The position numbers were made by a program, and so were the translations under genes. From contig NZ_CP117996.1 of NCBI RefSeq assembly GCF_028743715.1, positions 2,108,001 to 2,172,000 on the forward strand: a stretch of 64,000 nucleotides of DNA. The letters run 5' to 3'. This document shows positions 27,447 through 38,005 of this stretch, in pieces. This DNA is from Microbacterium sp. Clip185. Its GTDB lineage: Bacteria; Actinomycetota; Actinomycetes; Actinomycetales; Microbacteriaceae. The notes under the pieces are model-generated. The model did no database searches. It saw only the letters and a program-made list of their open reading frames with translations, and was not told the DNA's origin. Within the stretch, counting starts at the first letter, position 1. The number at the start of each line of letters is the position of its first letter.

Positions 27447-28295
27447 TCAACCCCTGCCGGCGAGCGCGTCCCGCGTGTCAGGAGCCTGGTGGCCGGTCGG
27501 CAACCGCACGTCCTCGCCCAGGGCCGCGAGCACCGACGGCAGCAGTGCGTCGGCGGTGCGGCGATAGCCGACGGCGCTCGGATGGAACCGATCGAGGCTG
27601 AACATCTCGTCGGGGTTCGAGATGAAGAACGGGCCCACGACGTGCCGCAATGACACAGCCCAAGCGCCCGCTGCTGTCGCGGCGCGCGCCTGGGCCTGGG
27701 CGAGCTGGCGCGACAGCCGCGAGCCGAGCGAGCGCAGCGGCTGCGGCACCGGTCGTAGTGCGCCGAGGTCCGGGCAGGTGCCGACGACGACCTCCGTGCC
27801 GAGCTGTCGCAGCCGCTCGATCGCCTCCTCCAGCGACGCCACGGAGCGGGAGATCGGGATGCGGTGCGTCACGTCATTGCCGCCGACCACGATCACGGCC
27901 ACGTCCGCGCGGTAGTCGTCGGGCAGGGCGTCGAGCTGGCCGGCGAGCGCGGCGGACTCGGAGCCGACCACGGCCGCGGTGCGCAGACGCACGGGACGCT
28001 GCGTGCGGCGGGCGAGCGCGCGGGACAGACGCGCGCCGAGAGTGTCCTTGCGCCGCTCGGCACCGAGTCCCGCGGCGATCGAGTCCCCCAGCACGAGCAG
28101 CTCGATCGGGGTGCCGTCGTAGCCGGGACGCCACACGCGGTCGGCCTCCGGCGCCTGCTCGCCAAGCGGCTTGCCGATCTGCCGGCGGGCGTGCGCGGCC
28201 TGGCGCCGCAGCACTTCTCGGGCGGCGGCGAGCGCGAACGCGATCACGCCGGCGAACGCTGCGACCGTGCGCGCGGGGAATCGGATGCGGGCCAC
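27447..28295 (-). CDS. SGNH/GDSL-type hydrolase with N-terminal membrane anchor
   Basis: 282 aa from the GTG at 28295. A hydrophobic N-terminus (TVAAFAGVIAFALAAA) anchors or exports it. SGNH blocks are complete: block I LVLGDSIAAGLG (Ser), block II Gly in VVGSESAAL, block III VVGGNDVTH (Asn), block V DRFHPSAVGY (Asp, His). The family covers lipases, esterases and acetyl hydrolases; the substrate is not evident. Operon with the O-methyltransferase; divergent from the permease. Confidence 0.9.
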   Translation of the reverse strand: MARIRFPARTVAAFAGVIAFALAAAREVLRRQAAHARRQIGKPLGEQAPEADRVWRPGYDGTPIELLVLGDSIAAGLGAERRKDTLGARLSRALARRTQRPVRLRTAAVVGSESAALAGQLDALPDDYRADVAVIVVGGNDVTHRIPISRSVASLEEAIERLRQLGTEVVVGTCPDLGALRPVPQPLRSLGSRLSRQLAQAQARAATAAGAWAVSLRHVVGPFFISNPDEMFSLDRFHPSAVGYRRTADALLPSVLAALGEDVRLPTGHQAPDTRDALAGRG

Positions 28296-28377
28296 GCACC
28301 CATCCGAACCCCTCGCGGTGAACGGGTCGTGACGGCTGGGTGACCGATCGGCGCCCCGGCGGTTCACACCGCTGCAG

Positions 28378-28383
28378 TAGGGT
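28378..28383 (+). promoter_or_regulatory. -10 element of the APC permease gene
   Basis: TAGGGT, seven bases before the GTG at 28391; it supports that start over the in-frame ATG at 28340. Confidence 0.5.
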
Positions 28384-28390
28384 GCCCGAC

Positions 28391-29641
28391 GTGACCGGCC
28401 CCACCCTCCAGCGACGCCTCGGACTCGGCGACGCCGTGGCGATCGGACTGGGCTCGATGATCGGCGCCGGAGTGTTCGCCGTCTTCGCCCCCGCCGCGCA
28501 GGCCGCCGGCGCGGGACTCCTCGTCGGGCTCGCGATCGCGGCCGTCGTGGCTTTCGCGAACGCGACCTCCACGGCGCAGCTCGCGGCCGCATATCCTGTC
28601 GCCGGCGGCGCGTGGGCCTACGGTCGCGCCGAGCTCGGCCCGTGGGCGGGGTTCGTGGCGGGCTGGGGGTTCGTGATCGGCAAGCTCGCGAGCTGCGCCG
28701 CCATGGCGATGACGTTCGCCGCCTACGCGGCCCCGGCTGGTTTCGAGCGGCCCGTGGCCGTCGCGGCAGTCGCGGCGCTCACGATCGTGAACCTGCTCGG
28801 CGTCACCCGCACGGCCCGGCTCACCCGCATCCTGGTCGCGATCGTGCTGCTGTGCCTCGCCGTCGTCGTGGCCGCCGGTGCCACGTCGCTGCCGACCGGC
28901 GCCGGCTGGACAGGCGGCGAGGTCAGCCCGTACGGAGTGCTGCAGTCGGCGGGGCTCATCTTCTTCGCCTTCGCCGGCTACGCCCGCATCGCGACGATGG
29001 GCGAGGAGGTGCGCGATCCCGCCCGCACGATCCCCCGCGCGATCCTCGGCACCTTCGCCGGCGCACTGTCGGTGTACGCGGTCCTCGCCGTGCTGTGCCT
29101 GCTCGCGCTCGGCCCCGAACGGCTGGCGGCCGCATCCGCACCCCTCGCGGAACTCGTCTCGGCCGCGGGCTGGGAATGGGCGCAGCCGGTCGTGCGCGTG
29201 GGTGCGGCCGCCGCATCCCTCGGCGCACTCCTCGCCCTCATCGCCGGCATCGGGCGCACCTCGTTCGCGATGTCGCGCGGCGGAGACCTGCCGGGCTTCT
29301 TCGCCGCCGTGCACCCGTCGCGGCACACGCCCTACCGCGCCGAGATCGCCGTCGGGGCGATCGTCATGATCGCCGTCGCCCTCGTCGATCTGCGCGGCGC
29401 GATCGGGTTCTCCTCACTCGGCGTGCTCGTCTACTACCTCGTCGCCAACCTCGCCGCGCTGCGACAGGATGCGGCCCACCGCCGCTTCCCGCGCGCGCTC
29501 GCCGCCCTCGGGGCCGCGGGCTGCGCGGTGCTCGCGGTGACGCTGCCGTGGCAGGCCGCGATCGCCGGAGCCGGCGTGCTCGCCGTCGGCGTGGTGCTGC
29601 GGCTCGTGTTCGGCCGCCGCAGCGCTACGCGAGCGGCTTGA
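28391..29641 (+). CDS. APC superfamily amino acid permease
   Basis: 416 aa, about twelve membrane helices. Helix 1 has the unwound substrate motif GLGSMIGAGVFAVF (GSxxGAG-like), and the helix 5-6 region shows FFAFAGYARIATMGEEVRDP, the usual APC pattern. It probably takes up an amino acid or polyamine; which one is not visible. Its 3' end overlaps the convergent hisS gene by 17 bp. Confidence 0.9.
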   Translation: MTGPTLQRRLGLGDAVAIGLGSMIGAGVFAVFAPAAQAAGAGLLVGLAIAAVVAFANATSTAQLAAAYPVAGGAWAYGRAELGPWAGFVAGWGFVIGKLASCAAMAMTFAAYAAPAGFERPVAVAAVAALTIVNLLGVTRTARLTRILVAIVLLCLAVVVAAGATSLPTGAGWTGGEVSPYGVLQSAGLIFFAFAGYARIATMGEEVRDPARTIPRAILGTFAGALSVYAVLAVLCLLALGPERLAAASAPLAELVSAAGWEWAQPVVRVGAAAASLGALLALIAGIGRTSFAMSRGGDLPGFFAAVHPSRHTPYRAEIAVGAIVMIAVALVDLRGAIGFSSLGVLVYYLVANLAALRQDAAHRRFPRALAALGAAGCAVLAVTLPWQAAIAGAGVLAVGVVLRLVFGRRSATRAA

Positions 29642-30905
29642 GCTCGAGCTCCGACGGGTCGTCGCCCGCGGCGACGGTCGCGAACGCCGTGTAGCCGTCG
29701 GCGGCCGCGCGCTCCAGCAGCGCCTTCAGGTTCTTCGTGCGCTGCTCGAGCCGCACGCGCGACCCCGCCGTCACGAGCGCGGACTTGACGCGCACGAGCT
29801 CGGCGACCGGCACGTCGCGGTCGTGCACGAGCACGACGGCGTCGAGTCCCGCATCCTCCCCCGCCGAGACGAGGTCGACGATGCGCTCGAAGCCGATCGA
29901 GAAGCCGACGGCCGGCACGTCCTGACCGAGGAACCGGCCGATCATGCCGTCGTAGCGTCCGCCGCCGCCCAGCGAGTAGGGCACGGACGGGTGAGCCAGC
30001 TCGAAGATCGTGCCCGTGTAGTAGCCCATGCCGCGCACGAGGAACGGGTCGAACACGAGCGGCACCTCGTCGAGCCCGACCGCGGCGCTCACGGCCTCGC
30101 CGATGCCGACCAGGTGCGCGACGACCTCGTCGGTGATGCCGTCGGGCAGCTGCGCACGGATGTGCGCTTCGCCGAAGGTCGTCTCCTCCGCCGTGGGGCG
30201 GGCGAGGTACGCCGCGAACGCGTCGACGGCGGATGCGGTCGCCCCGCGCTCGCGCAGCTCCGCCTCCACGCCGGCGGGTCCGATCTTGTCGAGCTTGTCG
30301 ATCGTGATGAGCACGCCCGCACGCTCGGACGCCTCGAAGCCGAAGACCTCCAGCATCCCGTCGAGGGCGCGGCGGTCGTTGATGCGCACGCTCGCGCCGA
30401 CGAGGCCGAGCGCGTCGAGGGTGTCGAGGGTCGCGACGATGAGCTCCGCCTCGGCGCGCGCTCCGGCGTCGCCGATGATGTCGATGTCGCACTGCACGAA
30501 CTGGCGGTAGCGCCCCTTCTGCGGGCGTTCCGCGCGCCACACCGGCGCGATCTGCACGGAGCGGAAGACGCCCGGAAGCTCGGCGCGGTGCGAGGCGTAG
30601 AACCGCGCCAGCGGCACGGTGAGATCGAACCGCAGACCCAGGTCGCTGAGCGCGGCCGGGTCCTCCGCCGCCGCGGCGATCGCCTCGGGAGAGAGCGCGC
30701 GCTTGAGCACATTGAACGCGAGCTTCTCGTTGTCACCGCCCATGCCGGCGTGCAGGCGGTCGTAGTCCTCCATGACCGGCGTCTCGATCTCGTCGAAGCC
30801 GTGCGCGCGGTAGCGGTCGCGGATGACGGCGAGCACGCGCTCGCGGCGGGCCTTGTCGGCGGGTAGGAAGTCGCGCATGCCGCGCGGGGGGTTCACTGCT
30901 GGCAC
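29625..30905 (-). CDS. hisS: Histidine-tRNA ligase
   Basis: 426 aa. Class II synthetase: PPRGMRDFLP start, motif 2 region PVWRAERPQKGRYRQFVQCD, histidine-specific loops VRGMGYYTGTIFEL and GGGGRYDGM, motif 3 GFSIGFERIV, and a C-terminal anticodon domain. The GTG at 30905 gives the normal MPAVNPPRGMRDF N-terminus; the open frame above it is the shadow of mazG. It follows mazG by 7 bp and ends the nhaA-mazG-hisS operon. Confidence 0.96.
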   Translation of the reverse strand: MPAVNPPRGMRDFLPADKARRERVLAVIRDRYRAHGFDEIETPVMEDYDRLHAGMGGDNEKLAFNVLKRALSPEAIAAAAEDPAALSDLGLRFDLTVPLARFYASHRAELPGVFRSVQIAPVWRAERPQKGRYRQFVQCDIDIIGDAGARAEAELIVATLDTLDALGLVGASVRINDRRALDGMLEVFGFEASERAGVLITIDKLDKIGPAGVEAELRERGATASAVDAFAAYLARPTAEETTFGEAHIRAQLPDGITDEVVAHLVGIGEAVSAAVGLDEVPLVFDPFLVRGMGYYTGTIFELAHPSVPYSLGGGGRYDGMIGRFLGQDVPAVGFSIGFERIVDLVSAGEDAGLDAVVLVHDRDVPVAELVRVKSALVTAGSRVRLEQRTKNLKALLERAAADGYTAFATVAAGDDPSELELKPLA

Positions 30906-30912
30906 CAGACCA

Positions 30913-31560
30913 TCATCCCAAACCGGCCTCGGCCCGACGCACACCCTCCTCCAACGCGCGCGTGCGCGTGCGCAGCGCCCGCTCCGCATCCCAGCCCTCG
31001 GCCCTCGCGCGCGCCACGAGCGCGAGCAGGGCGTCGCCCAGCTGCTCTTCCGAGGTGATCTCGAGCGGACGCGCCGGGATGGCGGCGCCGGGCGCGCGCC
31101 CGACGACCTTCTGCGCACGGGCGAGCGCCGGCATCGCCGCGGGGATCCCGTCGAGCACGCTCCGGCGCTCGCGCTTCTCCGCCGCCTTGGCCGCATTCCA
31201 GTGCACGAGCACCTCTTCGGGCGTCGTCGCCGTCTCGCCCGCGAACACGTGCGGATGCCGGCGCACCATCTTGTCGGCGAGATCGCCGGCGACATCGTCG
31301 ATGTCGAAGGGGTCGTGCGGATGCCGCGAGGCGATCTCGGCGTGGAACAGCACCTGCCACAAGAGGTCGCCGAGCTCTTCGCGCAGTTCCGCACGGTCGC
31401 CGTTCTCGACCGCGTCGATGACCTCGGCGCTCTCCTCCACGAGATAGGGCACGAGGGCGGCGTGGTCGATCTGCTGCGACCAGACGCATCTCTCGCGCAC
31501 CTCGTGCATCACCTCGGCAGCCCGCCGGAGTCCGTCGGAGGCCGCATCCGCGTCGTTCAT
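30913..31560 (-). CDS. mazG: Nucleoside triphosphate pyrophosphohydrolase MazG
   Basis: 215 aa with one clear N-terminal MazG domain: WSQQIDHAALVPYLVEESAEV, EELGDLLWQVLFHAEIA, then HPHVFAGETATTPEEVLVHW. The usual CPWD in front is CVWS here. The enzyme hydrolyses aberrant or all NTPs to NMP and pyrophosphate. The ATG overlaps the nhaA stop (ATGA) and hisS follows at 7 bp. Confidence 0.93.
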   Translation of the reverse strand: MNDADAASDGLRRAAEVMHEVRERCVWSQQIDHAALVPYLVEESAEVIDAVENGDRAELREELGDLLWQVLFHAEIASRHPHDPFDIDDVAGDLADKMVRRHPHVFAGETATTPEEVLVHWNAAKAAEKRERRSVLDGIPAAMPALARAQKVVGRAPGAAIPARPLEITSEEQLGDALLALVARARAEGWDAERALRTRTRALEEGVRRAEAGLG

Positions 31561-32699
31561 ACCCTGCGCTCCTCGCGTCGGTAGTGCCGTGCCCGCCATG
31601 CTACGAGCACCGCGGCGACCACGAGCGAGACCAACGACCCACCGAGCACGCCCAGGGTCGCCTCGTCGCGCAGCAGGCCGTCGCCCGCGAAGGCGAGCTC
31701 CGACAGCAGCAGCGAGACGGTGAACCCGATGCCGCCGAGCGCGCCCGCCGCGAGCAGGTCGGCGAGCCGCAGGCGGCCGTCGGGTTCTTCGAGACGCTGC
31801 GCGAGCCACCCGAAGACGGTGATGCCGAGGATCTTGCCCACCGGAAGCGCGATCAGCACGCTCCAGAACACCGGCTGCAGCTCGTCGAGTCCGACAGACG
31901 GGATCGCGACGGATGCGGCCGACAGCGCGAACAGCGGCAGCACCAGCCCGTTCACCCACGGGTCGAGCGCGTGACGCACACGTGCCGCGGGGCGCGGAGC
32001 CATCGCGAGTCCCAGGGCGACGCCCGCGATCGTGGCGTGGACGCCGGAGAGGTAGACGAGCACCCAGACGAGGATGCCGAGCAGCACCAGCAGGATGCCG
32101 AGCGGCACGCGATTGCGCTCGGTGAGCCGTCGACTCAGCAGCGCGAACAGCACGACGCCCACGAGGGCGGCGAGCAGGAGGAACACGTCGACGCCGTCGG
32201 TGAAGAGCACGGCGATGAACACGATGCCGACGATGTCGTCGAGGATCGCCAGCGCGAGCAGGAACGCCCGCACGCCGGTCGGCAGCCCGCGGCCGAAGAC
32301 GGCGAGCACGCCGAGGGCGAAGGCGATGTCGGTGGCGGTGGGGATCGGCCAGCCCGCAGCGGACGAGGTGCCCAGCGAGAACGCGAGGAAGATCGCGATC
32401 GGCACCAGCACACCGCCCGCCGCGGCGATCGCCGGCTGCACGGCACGGCGGGGCGAGCTCAGCTGCCCGGCCGTCAGCTCGTGCCACAGCTCGATGGCCG
32501 CGACGAAGAAGAAGATCGCGAGCAGGCCGTCCTGGATCCAGTGACCGACCGAGAGGGAGAACACCCCTGGAATGCCGACATAGGCATCCTTCACCGCGGC
32601 GACGCCGGGAGCTGCCGGCGAGTTCGCCAGCACGAGGCCGAGAGCGGCCGCGATCAGCAGCACGACGGCGGGAAAACGTTCGGAACGAAGCAGGCGCAT
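31557..32699 (-). CDS. nhaA: Na+/H+ antiporter NhaA
   Basis: 380 aa, 11-12 membrane helices. The ion-binding acidic residues are present: PTATDIAFALGVLA, and the paired Asp in FLLALAILDDIVGIVFIA; the conserved Lys of helix 10 is in ALPVGKILGITVFGWLA. Exchanges Na+ for protons to hold pH and sodium. ATG 32699 has GGAGGG four bases upstream. First gene of the nhaA-mazG-hisS operon. Confidence 0.95.
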   Translation of the reverse strand: MRLLRSERFPAVVLLIAAALGLVLANSPAAPGVAAVKDAYVGIPGVFSLSVGHWIQDGLLAIFFFVAAIELWHELTAGQLSSPRRAVQPAIAAAGGVLVPIAIFLAFSLGTSSAAGWPIPTATDIAFALGVLAVFGRGLPTGVRAFLLALAILDDIVGIVFIAVLFTDGVDVFLLLAALVGVVLFALLSRRLTERNRVPLGILLVLLGILVWVLVYLSGVHATIAGVALGLAMAPRPAARVRHALDPWVNGLVLPLFALSAASVAIPSVGLDELQPVFWSVLIALPVGKILGITVFGWLAQRLEEPDGRLRLADLLAAGALGGIGFTVSLLLSELAFAGDGLLRDEATLGVLGGSLVSLVVAAVLVAWRARHYRREERRV

Positions 32700-32822
32700 A
32701 CGCCCTCCAGGGTGGGGGAAACAGTGTCCGTCGCCAGGCGACGAGGCGACCAGACTTCCCGCCACTCCGGAGTCCATCGTAACCAGACGCCGCGCGTGTC
32801 ATTTGTGGTCTCCGGCTCCCAG

Positions 32823-32828
32823 TACCGT
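32823..32828 (+). promoter_or_regulatory. -10 element of ppc
   Basis: TACCGT, seven bases before the ATG at 32836; leaderless arrangement, with no ribosome-binding site visible. Confidence 0.5.
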
Positions 32829-32835
32829 TGTTCCC

Positions 32836-35505
32836 ATGCTCGAACCCACCCCCACCGAGGCCATTCGCGTCGTCGGACGCCACGAGGCAGGGCAGGAGAT
32901 CCCCGACCAGATGCGCGCGGATGTGCGCGTGCTGGGCTCGCTGCTGGGACAGGTGCTGCAGGAGAGCGGTTCGGCGGGTCTGTACGAAGACGTCGAGCGC
33001 CTCCGCGTGGCGACCATCCAGGCCTACACCGACCCGAGCGACGAGGCCTTCGAGCGCGCCGCCGAGATCGCCGACTCGTTCACGATCGAGCGCGCCGACG
33101 AGGTCGCCCGCGCCTTCACCGTCTACTTCCACCTCGTGAACCTCGCCGAGGAGCACCAGCGCGTGCGCGTGCTGCGCGAGCGCGACGGCCAGCCCGAGCC
33201 CGAGGGCCGCACCGACTCGATCCGCTCGGCCCTGCGCCAGCTGGCGTCCGAGGTCGGCGACGACGTGGCACTCGAGCGCCTGCAGTCGCTGCGGTTCCAC
33301 CCCGTCTTCACCGCCCACCCGACCGAGGCCCGCCGCCGCGCGATCTCGACCGGCATCCGGCGTCTGTCCGAACTGCTCGACGAGTACGACTCCCTCACCC
33401 CGGGCGGCGTCGACCAGCGCCGCGCCCGCCGGCGGATGCTGGAGGAGATCGACACGCTCTGGCGCACCGCCCCGCTGCGCGCGGAGAAGCCCTCGCCCAC
33501 CGACGAGGTGCGCGCCATCATGGCCGTCTTCGACGACACCCTCTTCACGACGGTTCCCCGCGTCTACCGCCGCGTCGACGACGCGCTCGGCGAGGGTGCC
33601 GGCAGCCGTCCCCCGCTCGTGCGGCCCTTCGTGCGGGTGGGCACCTGGGTCGGCGGCGACCGCGACGGCAACCCGTTCGTCACCGCGAAGGTCACGCGCA
33701 AGGCGGCCGGCATCGCGAGCGAGCACGTGCTGCTCGGGCTCGAGCGCACCGCGCTGCGGATCGGCCGCACGCTGACCCTCGACGCCGCATCCACCCCTCC
33801 GAGCGACGCACTGATCGCGCTCTGGAATCGCCTCCGCAGCGCCGACGAGGAGGCGGCGGCCGAGATCGCGAAGCGCTCCCCCAACGAGCCGCACCGCCGC
33901 ATCCTGCTCATGGTCGCGCGCCGCATCGCCGCGACCCGCACCCGCAATGCCGACCTCGCCTACCGCGACCCCGAGCACCTGCTCGCGGACCTGCGCACCG
34001 TGCAGCAGTCGCTCGCGGATGCGGGCGCCGCCCGCCAGGCCTACGGCGCGCTGCAGCAGCTGGTGTGGCAGGTCGAGACCTACGGCTTCCACCTCGCCGA
34101 GCTCGAGGTGCGCCAGCACTCCGCCGTGCACAAGAAGGTGCTCGCGGAGCTTGAGGCCGGCGGCGAGCGCAGCGAGCTGACCGAGGAGGTGCTCGAGGTC
34201 TTCCGCGCGATCGCGTACATCCAGGAACGCTTCGGTCCGCGCGCCGCGGGCCGCTATATCGTCTCGTTCACGCAGTCCGCCGAAGACCTCGCCAACGTGC
34301 ACCGCCTCGCGCGCTACGCCGTGGGTCCGGACGGCGCGGCGCCCGTGCTCGACGTGATCCCCCTGTTCGAGACGTTCGCCGACCTGCAGGCCGCTCCCGG
34401 CATCCTGGCCGAGATCGCCGAGCACCCCGAGTTCGCCGCGCGGCTGGAGGCCACCGGCCGCCGCCTGGAAGTCATGCTCGGCTACTCCGACTCCTCGAAG
34501 GATGTCGGACCGGTCGCGGCGAACCTCGCCCTCTACGAGGCGCAGGCCGAGATCGCGGCGTGGGCACAGGCGAACAACATCGAGCTCACGCTCTTCCACG
34601 GCCGCGGCGGCGCCCTCGGCCGCGGCGGCGGGCCCGCCAACAGCGCCATCCTCGCGCAGCCGCCGCACTCGGTCGACGGCCGCTTCAAGCTCACCGAGCA
34701 GGGCGAGGTCATCTTCGCCCGCTACGGCGACCCGCAGATCGCCATGCGCCACATCGACCAGGTGGCCGCAGCCATCCTCATGGCCTCGGCGCCGTCGAAC
34801 GAGGCACGCAACCGCCGCGGTGCCGAGATGTTCGCCGAGATCGCCCAGGTGCTCGAGGACTCCTCGCGCGAGCGGTTCTACTCCCTCGTGAAGGCTCCCG
34901 GCTTCGCGCCGTGGTTCGCGACCGTCACCCCCATGGAGGAGGTGGGACTCCTCGCCCTCGGCTCGCGTCCCGCCCGCCGCGGCCTGTCGGTCGAGTCGCT
35001 CGAAGACCTGCGCGCCATCCCGTGGGTGTTCGCGTGGTCGCAGGCGCGCATCAACCTCGCGGGCTGGTTCGGCCTCGGCACGGCGCTGGAGACCGTCGGC
35101 GATGAGCAGCTGCTGCGCACCGCCTACGCGGAATGGCCGCTGTTCCGCGCGATGATCGACAACGTCGCCATGAGCCTCGCGAAGGCCGACGACCGTATCG
35201 CCCGCGAGTACCTCAGCCTCGGCGACCGCGACGACCTCGCCCAGCTGGTCATGGAGGAGATGTCGCTCACCCGCGACTGGGTCGTGCGCATCGTCGGCGG
35301 CGACGCCCCGCTCGCCAACAAGGCCGTGCTGCAGCGCGCCGTGAAGCTGCGCAGCCCCTACGTCGACGCCCTGTCGCTCCTGCAGCTGCGCGCCCTTCGC
35401 GCCCTCCGCGACGCCCCGGCCGACGCTCCCGCCGACACCGCCAACCAGCGCCTGCTGCTGCTGTCGGTCTCCGGCGTCGCGGCCGGCCTGCAGAACACCG
35501 GCTGA
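32836..35505 (+). CDS. ppc: Phosphoenolpyruvate carboxylase
   Basis: 889 aa, slightly shorter than the E. coli enzyme. Active-site signatures: the catalytic His in FHPVFTAHPTEARRRAI, VGGDRDGNPFVT, LGYSDSSKDVG, LFHGRGGALGRGGGP and the late KLTEQGEVI. It carboxylates PEP to oxaloacetate, an anaplerotic supply for the TCA cycle and aspartate family. Standing next to gdhA, it sits in a small carbon/nitrogen junction cluster. Chosen ATG follows a leaderless promoter. Confidence 0.97.
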   Translation: MLEPTPTEAIRVVGRHEAGQEIPDQMRADVRVLGSLLGQVLQESGSAGLYEDVERLRVATIQAYTDPSDEAFERAAEIADSFTIERADEVARAFTVYFHLVNLAEEHQRVRVLRERDGQPEPEGRTDSIRSALRQLASEVGDDVALERLQSLRFHPVFTAHPTEARRRAISTGIRRLSELLDEYDSLTPGGVDQRRARRRMLEEIDTLWRTAPLRAEKPSPTDEVRAIMAVFDDTLFTTVPRVYRRVDDALGEGAGSRPPLVRPFVRVGTWVGGDRDGNPFVTAKVTRKAAGIASEHVLLGLERTALRIGRTLTLDAASTPPSDALIALWNRLRSADEEAAAEIAKRSPNEPHRRILLMVARRIAATRTRNADLAYRDPEHLLADLRTVQQSLADAGAARQAYGALQQLVWQVETYGFHLAELEVRQHSAVHKKVLAELEAGGERSELTEEVLEVFRAIAYIQERFGPRAAGRYIVSFTQSAEDLANVHRLARYAVGPDGAAPVLDVIPLFETFADLQAAPGILAEIAEHPEFAARLEATGRRLEVMLGYSDSSKDVGPVAANLALYEAQAEIAAWAQANNIELTLFHGRGGALGRGGGPANSAILAQPPHSVDGRFKLTEQGEVIFARYGDPQIAMRHIDQVAAAILMASAPSNEARNRRGAEMFAEIAQVLEDSSRERFYSLVKAPGFAPWFATVTPMEEVGLLALGSRPARRGLSVESLEDLRAIPWVFAWSQARINLAGWFGLGTALETVGDEQLLRTAYAEWPLFRAMIDNVAMSLAKADDRIAREYLSLGDRDDLAQLVMEEMSLTRDWVVRIVGGDAPLANKAVLQRAVKLRSPYVDALSLLQLRALRALRDAPADAPADTANQRLLLLSVSGVAAGLQNTG

Positions 35506-35539
35506 CCCGCATCCGGCGTCTTTCGGCCGTCGCCTCGAC

Positions 35540-36139
35540 TCAGTCGAGGAGGCGGTCGTCGTCGTGGCGCGCGAGGCTGCGGCCGTAGCGCTCCGTGAGC
35601 TGCACCATGAGGTCGGGGGTGTCGCGGTCGAGGCCGAACACGTACCCCGGGAAGTCCAGCTCCTGCTGGCGCGCCCAGATCTCGTCGTGCTTGTCGGGCG
35701 AGACGACGATCGCGGGATCCCCCACCGCGACCCAGCCGATCGGCACGACCGAGCCCTCGACGAGATGGGTGCGCAGGTGCACCGTGGCGCCGATGCGCAC
35801 CTCGGTGCGGCGATCGATGCGCGCCCCGTTGAACACCCGCGCGCCCGTCGCGATGAAGACCTCTTCGGCGATCGTCGCCCCGGCGATACTCGCGGTGGGA
35901 CCGATCAGGGTGTGGTCGCCGATGTGCACCGGGTTCGCGGCCGTCGCGCGCACGAGCGCGTTCTCCATGACGATGACGTGCTCGCCGAGCGTCACTGGAC
36001 CGCCCTCCGAGGTGAGGATCGCGCCGTGCAGGATGCGGCATCCCGCCCCGACGGTGACGTCGCCGCTGAGCACGGCCGTGGGTGCGACGCTGGCCGACGG
36101 ATGGACCGACGGCGCGGCGCCGAGGTGCTCGTAGCGCAT
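35540..36139 (-). CDS. Left-handed beta-helix hexapeptide protein (gamma-carbonic-anhydrase-like)
   Basis: 199 aa. Hexapeptide repeats such as VTVGAGCRILHGAI, VHIGDHTLIGPTASIAG and EVRIGATVHLRTHL form the left-handed beta helix. Gamma carbonic anhydrases normally show GHxAxxHG with zinc-binding His; here the corresponding stretch reads IGPTASIAG, so most zinc ligands appear missing and an acyltransferase or structural role is as likely. A minus-strand TAGGGT lies six bases before the ATG. Divergent from gdhA. Confidence 0.85.
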   Translation of the reverse strand: MRYEHLGAAPSVHPSASVAPTAVLSGDVTVGAGCRILHGAILTSEGGPVTLGEHVIVMENALVRATAANPVHIGDHTLIGPTASIAGATIAEEVFIATGARVFNGARIDRRTEVRIGATVHLRTHLVEGSVVPIGWVAVGDPAIVVSPDKHDEIWARQQELDFPGYVFGLDRDTPDLMVQLTERYGRSLARHDDDRLLD

Positions 36140-36145
36140 GCCGTC

Positions 36146-36151
36146 ACCCTA
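36146..36151 (-). promoter_or_regulatory. -10 element of the hexapeptide protein gene
   Basis: Minus-strand TAGGGT, six bases before the ATG at 36139; leaderless. Confidence 0.6.
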
Positions 36152-36190
36152 GGGCAGCGCGCGTCAGGGCGACAGGTCCGGCGCCGCTAG

Positions 36191-37615
<1,425 letters not shown>

Positions 37616-37628
37616 CGCGGGACGAGCC

Positions 37629-37997
37629 TCAGGCGTCGGGCGCGCGTGTGGCCGCCGCCGCGCGGCTGCCCACGACCGCGCCGTAGAGCACGAAGCCCAG
37701 CATCGCGGCGCATCCGGCCAGCACGATCGCCGCGAGTCCGGCGGAGGGCACCGGCAGCAGCGCGCCCAGGCCCGCGATGACTCCCGCGATCCCTCCCCAG
37801 ATCGTCGCCTGCTTCGCGCGGATGTGGGCGGCGAGCCAGGCCTCGTCGCTCGCCATGGTGACGGAGGTGCGGATACCCGCGATCGCATTGCGCTTCAGAC
37901 GACCGGATGCGGCGGCCCGCGCCATCCAGATCATGAGGCAGCCTGAGCCGACCATCACGACGGCGAGCAGGATGCGGATGAAAAGGTCGTTGTCCAT
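37629..37997 (-). CDS. SdpI-family small membrane protein
   Basis: 122 aa. Three or four hydrophobic segments; the segment NAIAGIRTSVTMASDEAWLAAH matches the SdpI/YhfL signature (GIRTP-type, SDEAWxxAH). SdpI of Bacillus is the immunity protein against the SdpC toxin, but most actinobacterial homologues stand alone, as here, with no toxin gene nearby. It follows mfd by 8 bp and probably shares its transcript. Confidence 0.82.
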   Translation of the reverse strand: MDNDLFIRILLAVVMVGSGCLMIWMARAAASGRLKRNAIAGIRTSVTMASDEAWLAAHIRAKQATIWGGIAGVIAGLGALLPVPSAGLAAIVLAGCAAMLGFVLYGAVVGSRAAAATRAPDA

Positions 37998-38005
37998 GGG
38001 GTACC

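Noticed and set aside
30913..34752. A 1279-codon minus-strand open frame covering mazG and lying opposite ppc
   Set aside because: Only its last 215 codons (MazG) have family motifs. The rest is the antisense of nhaA and ppc, both with full conserved motifs in their own frames; high GC keeps antisense frames open.
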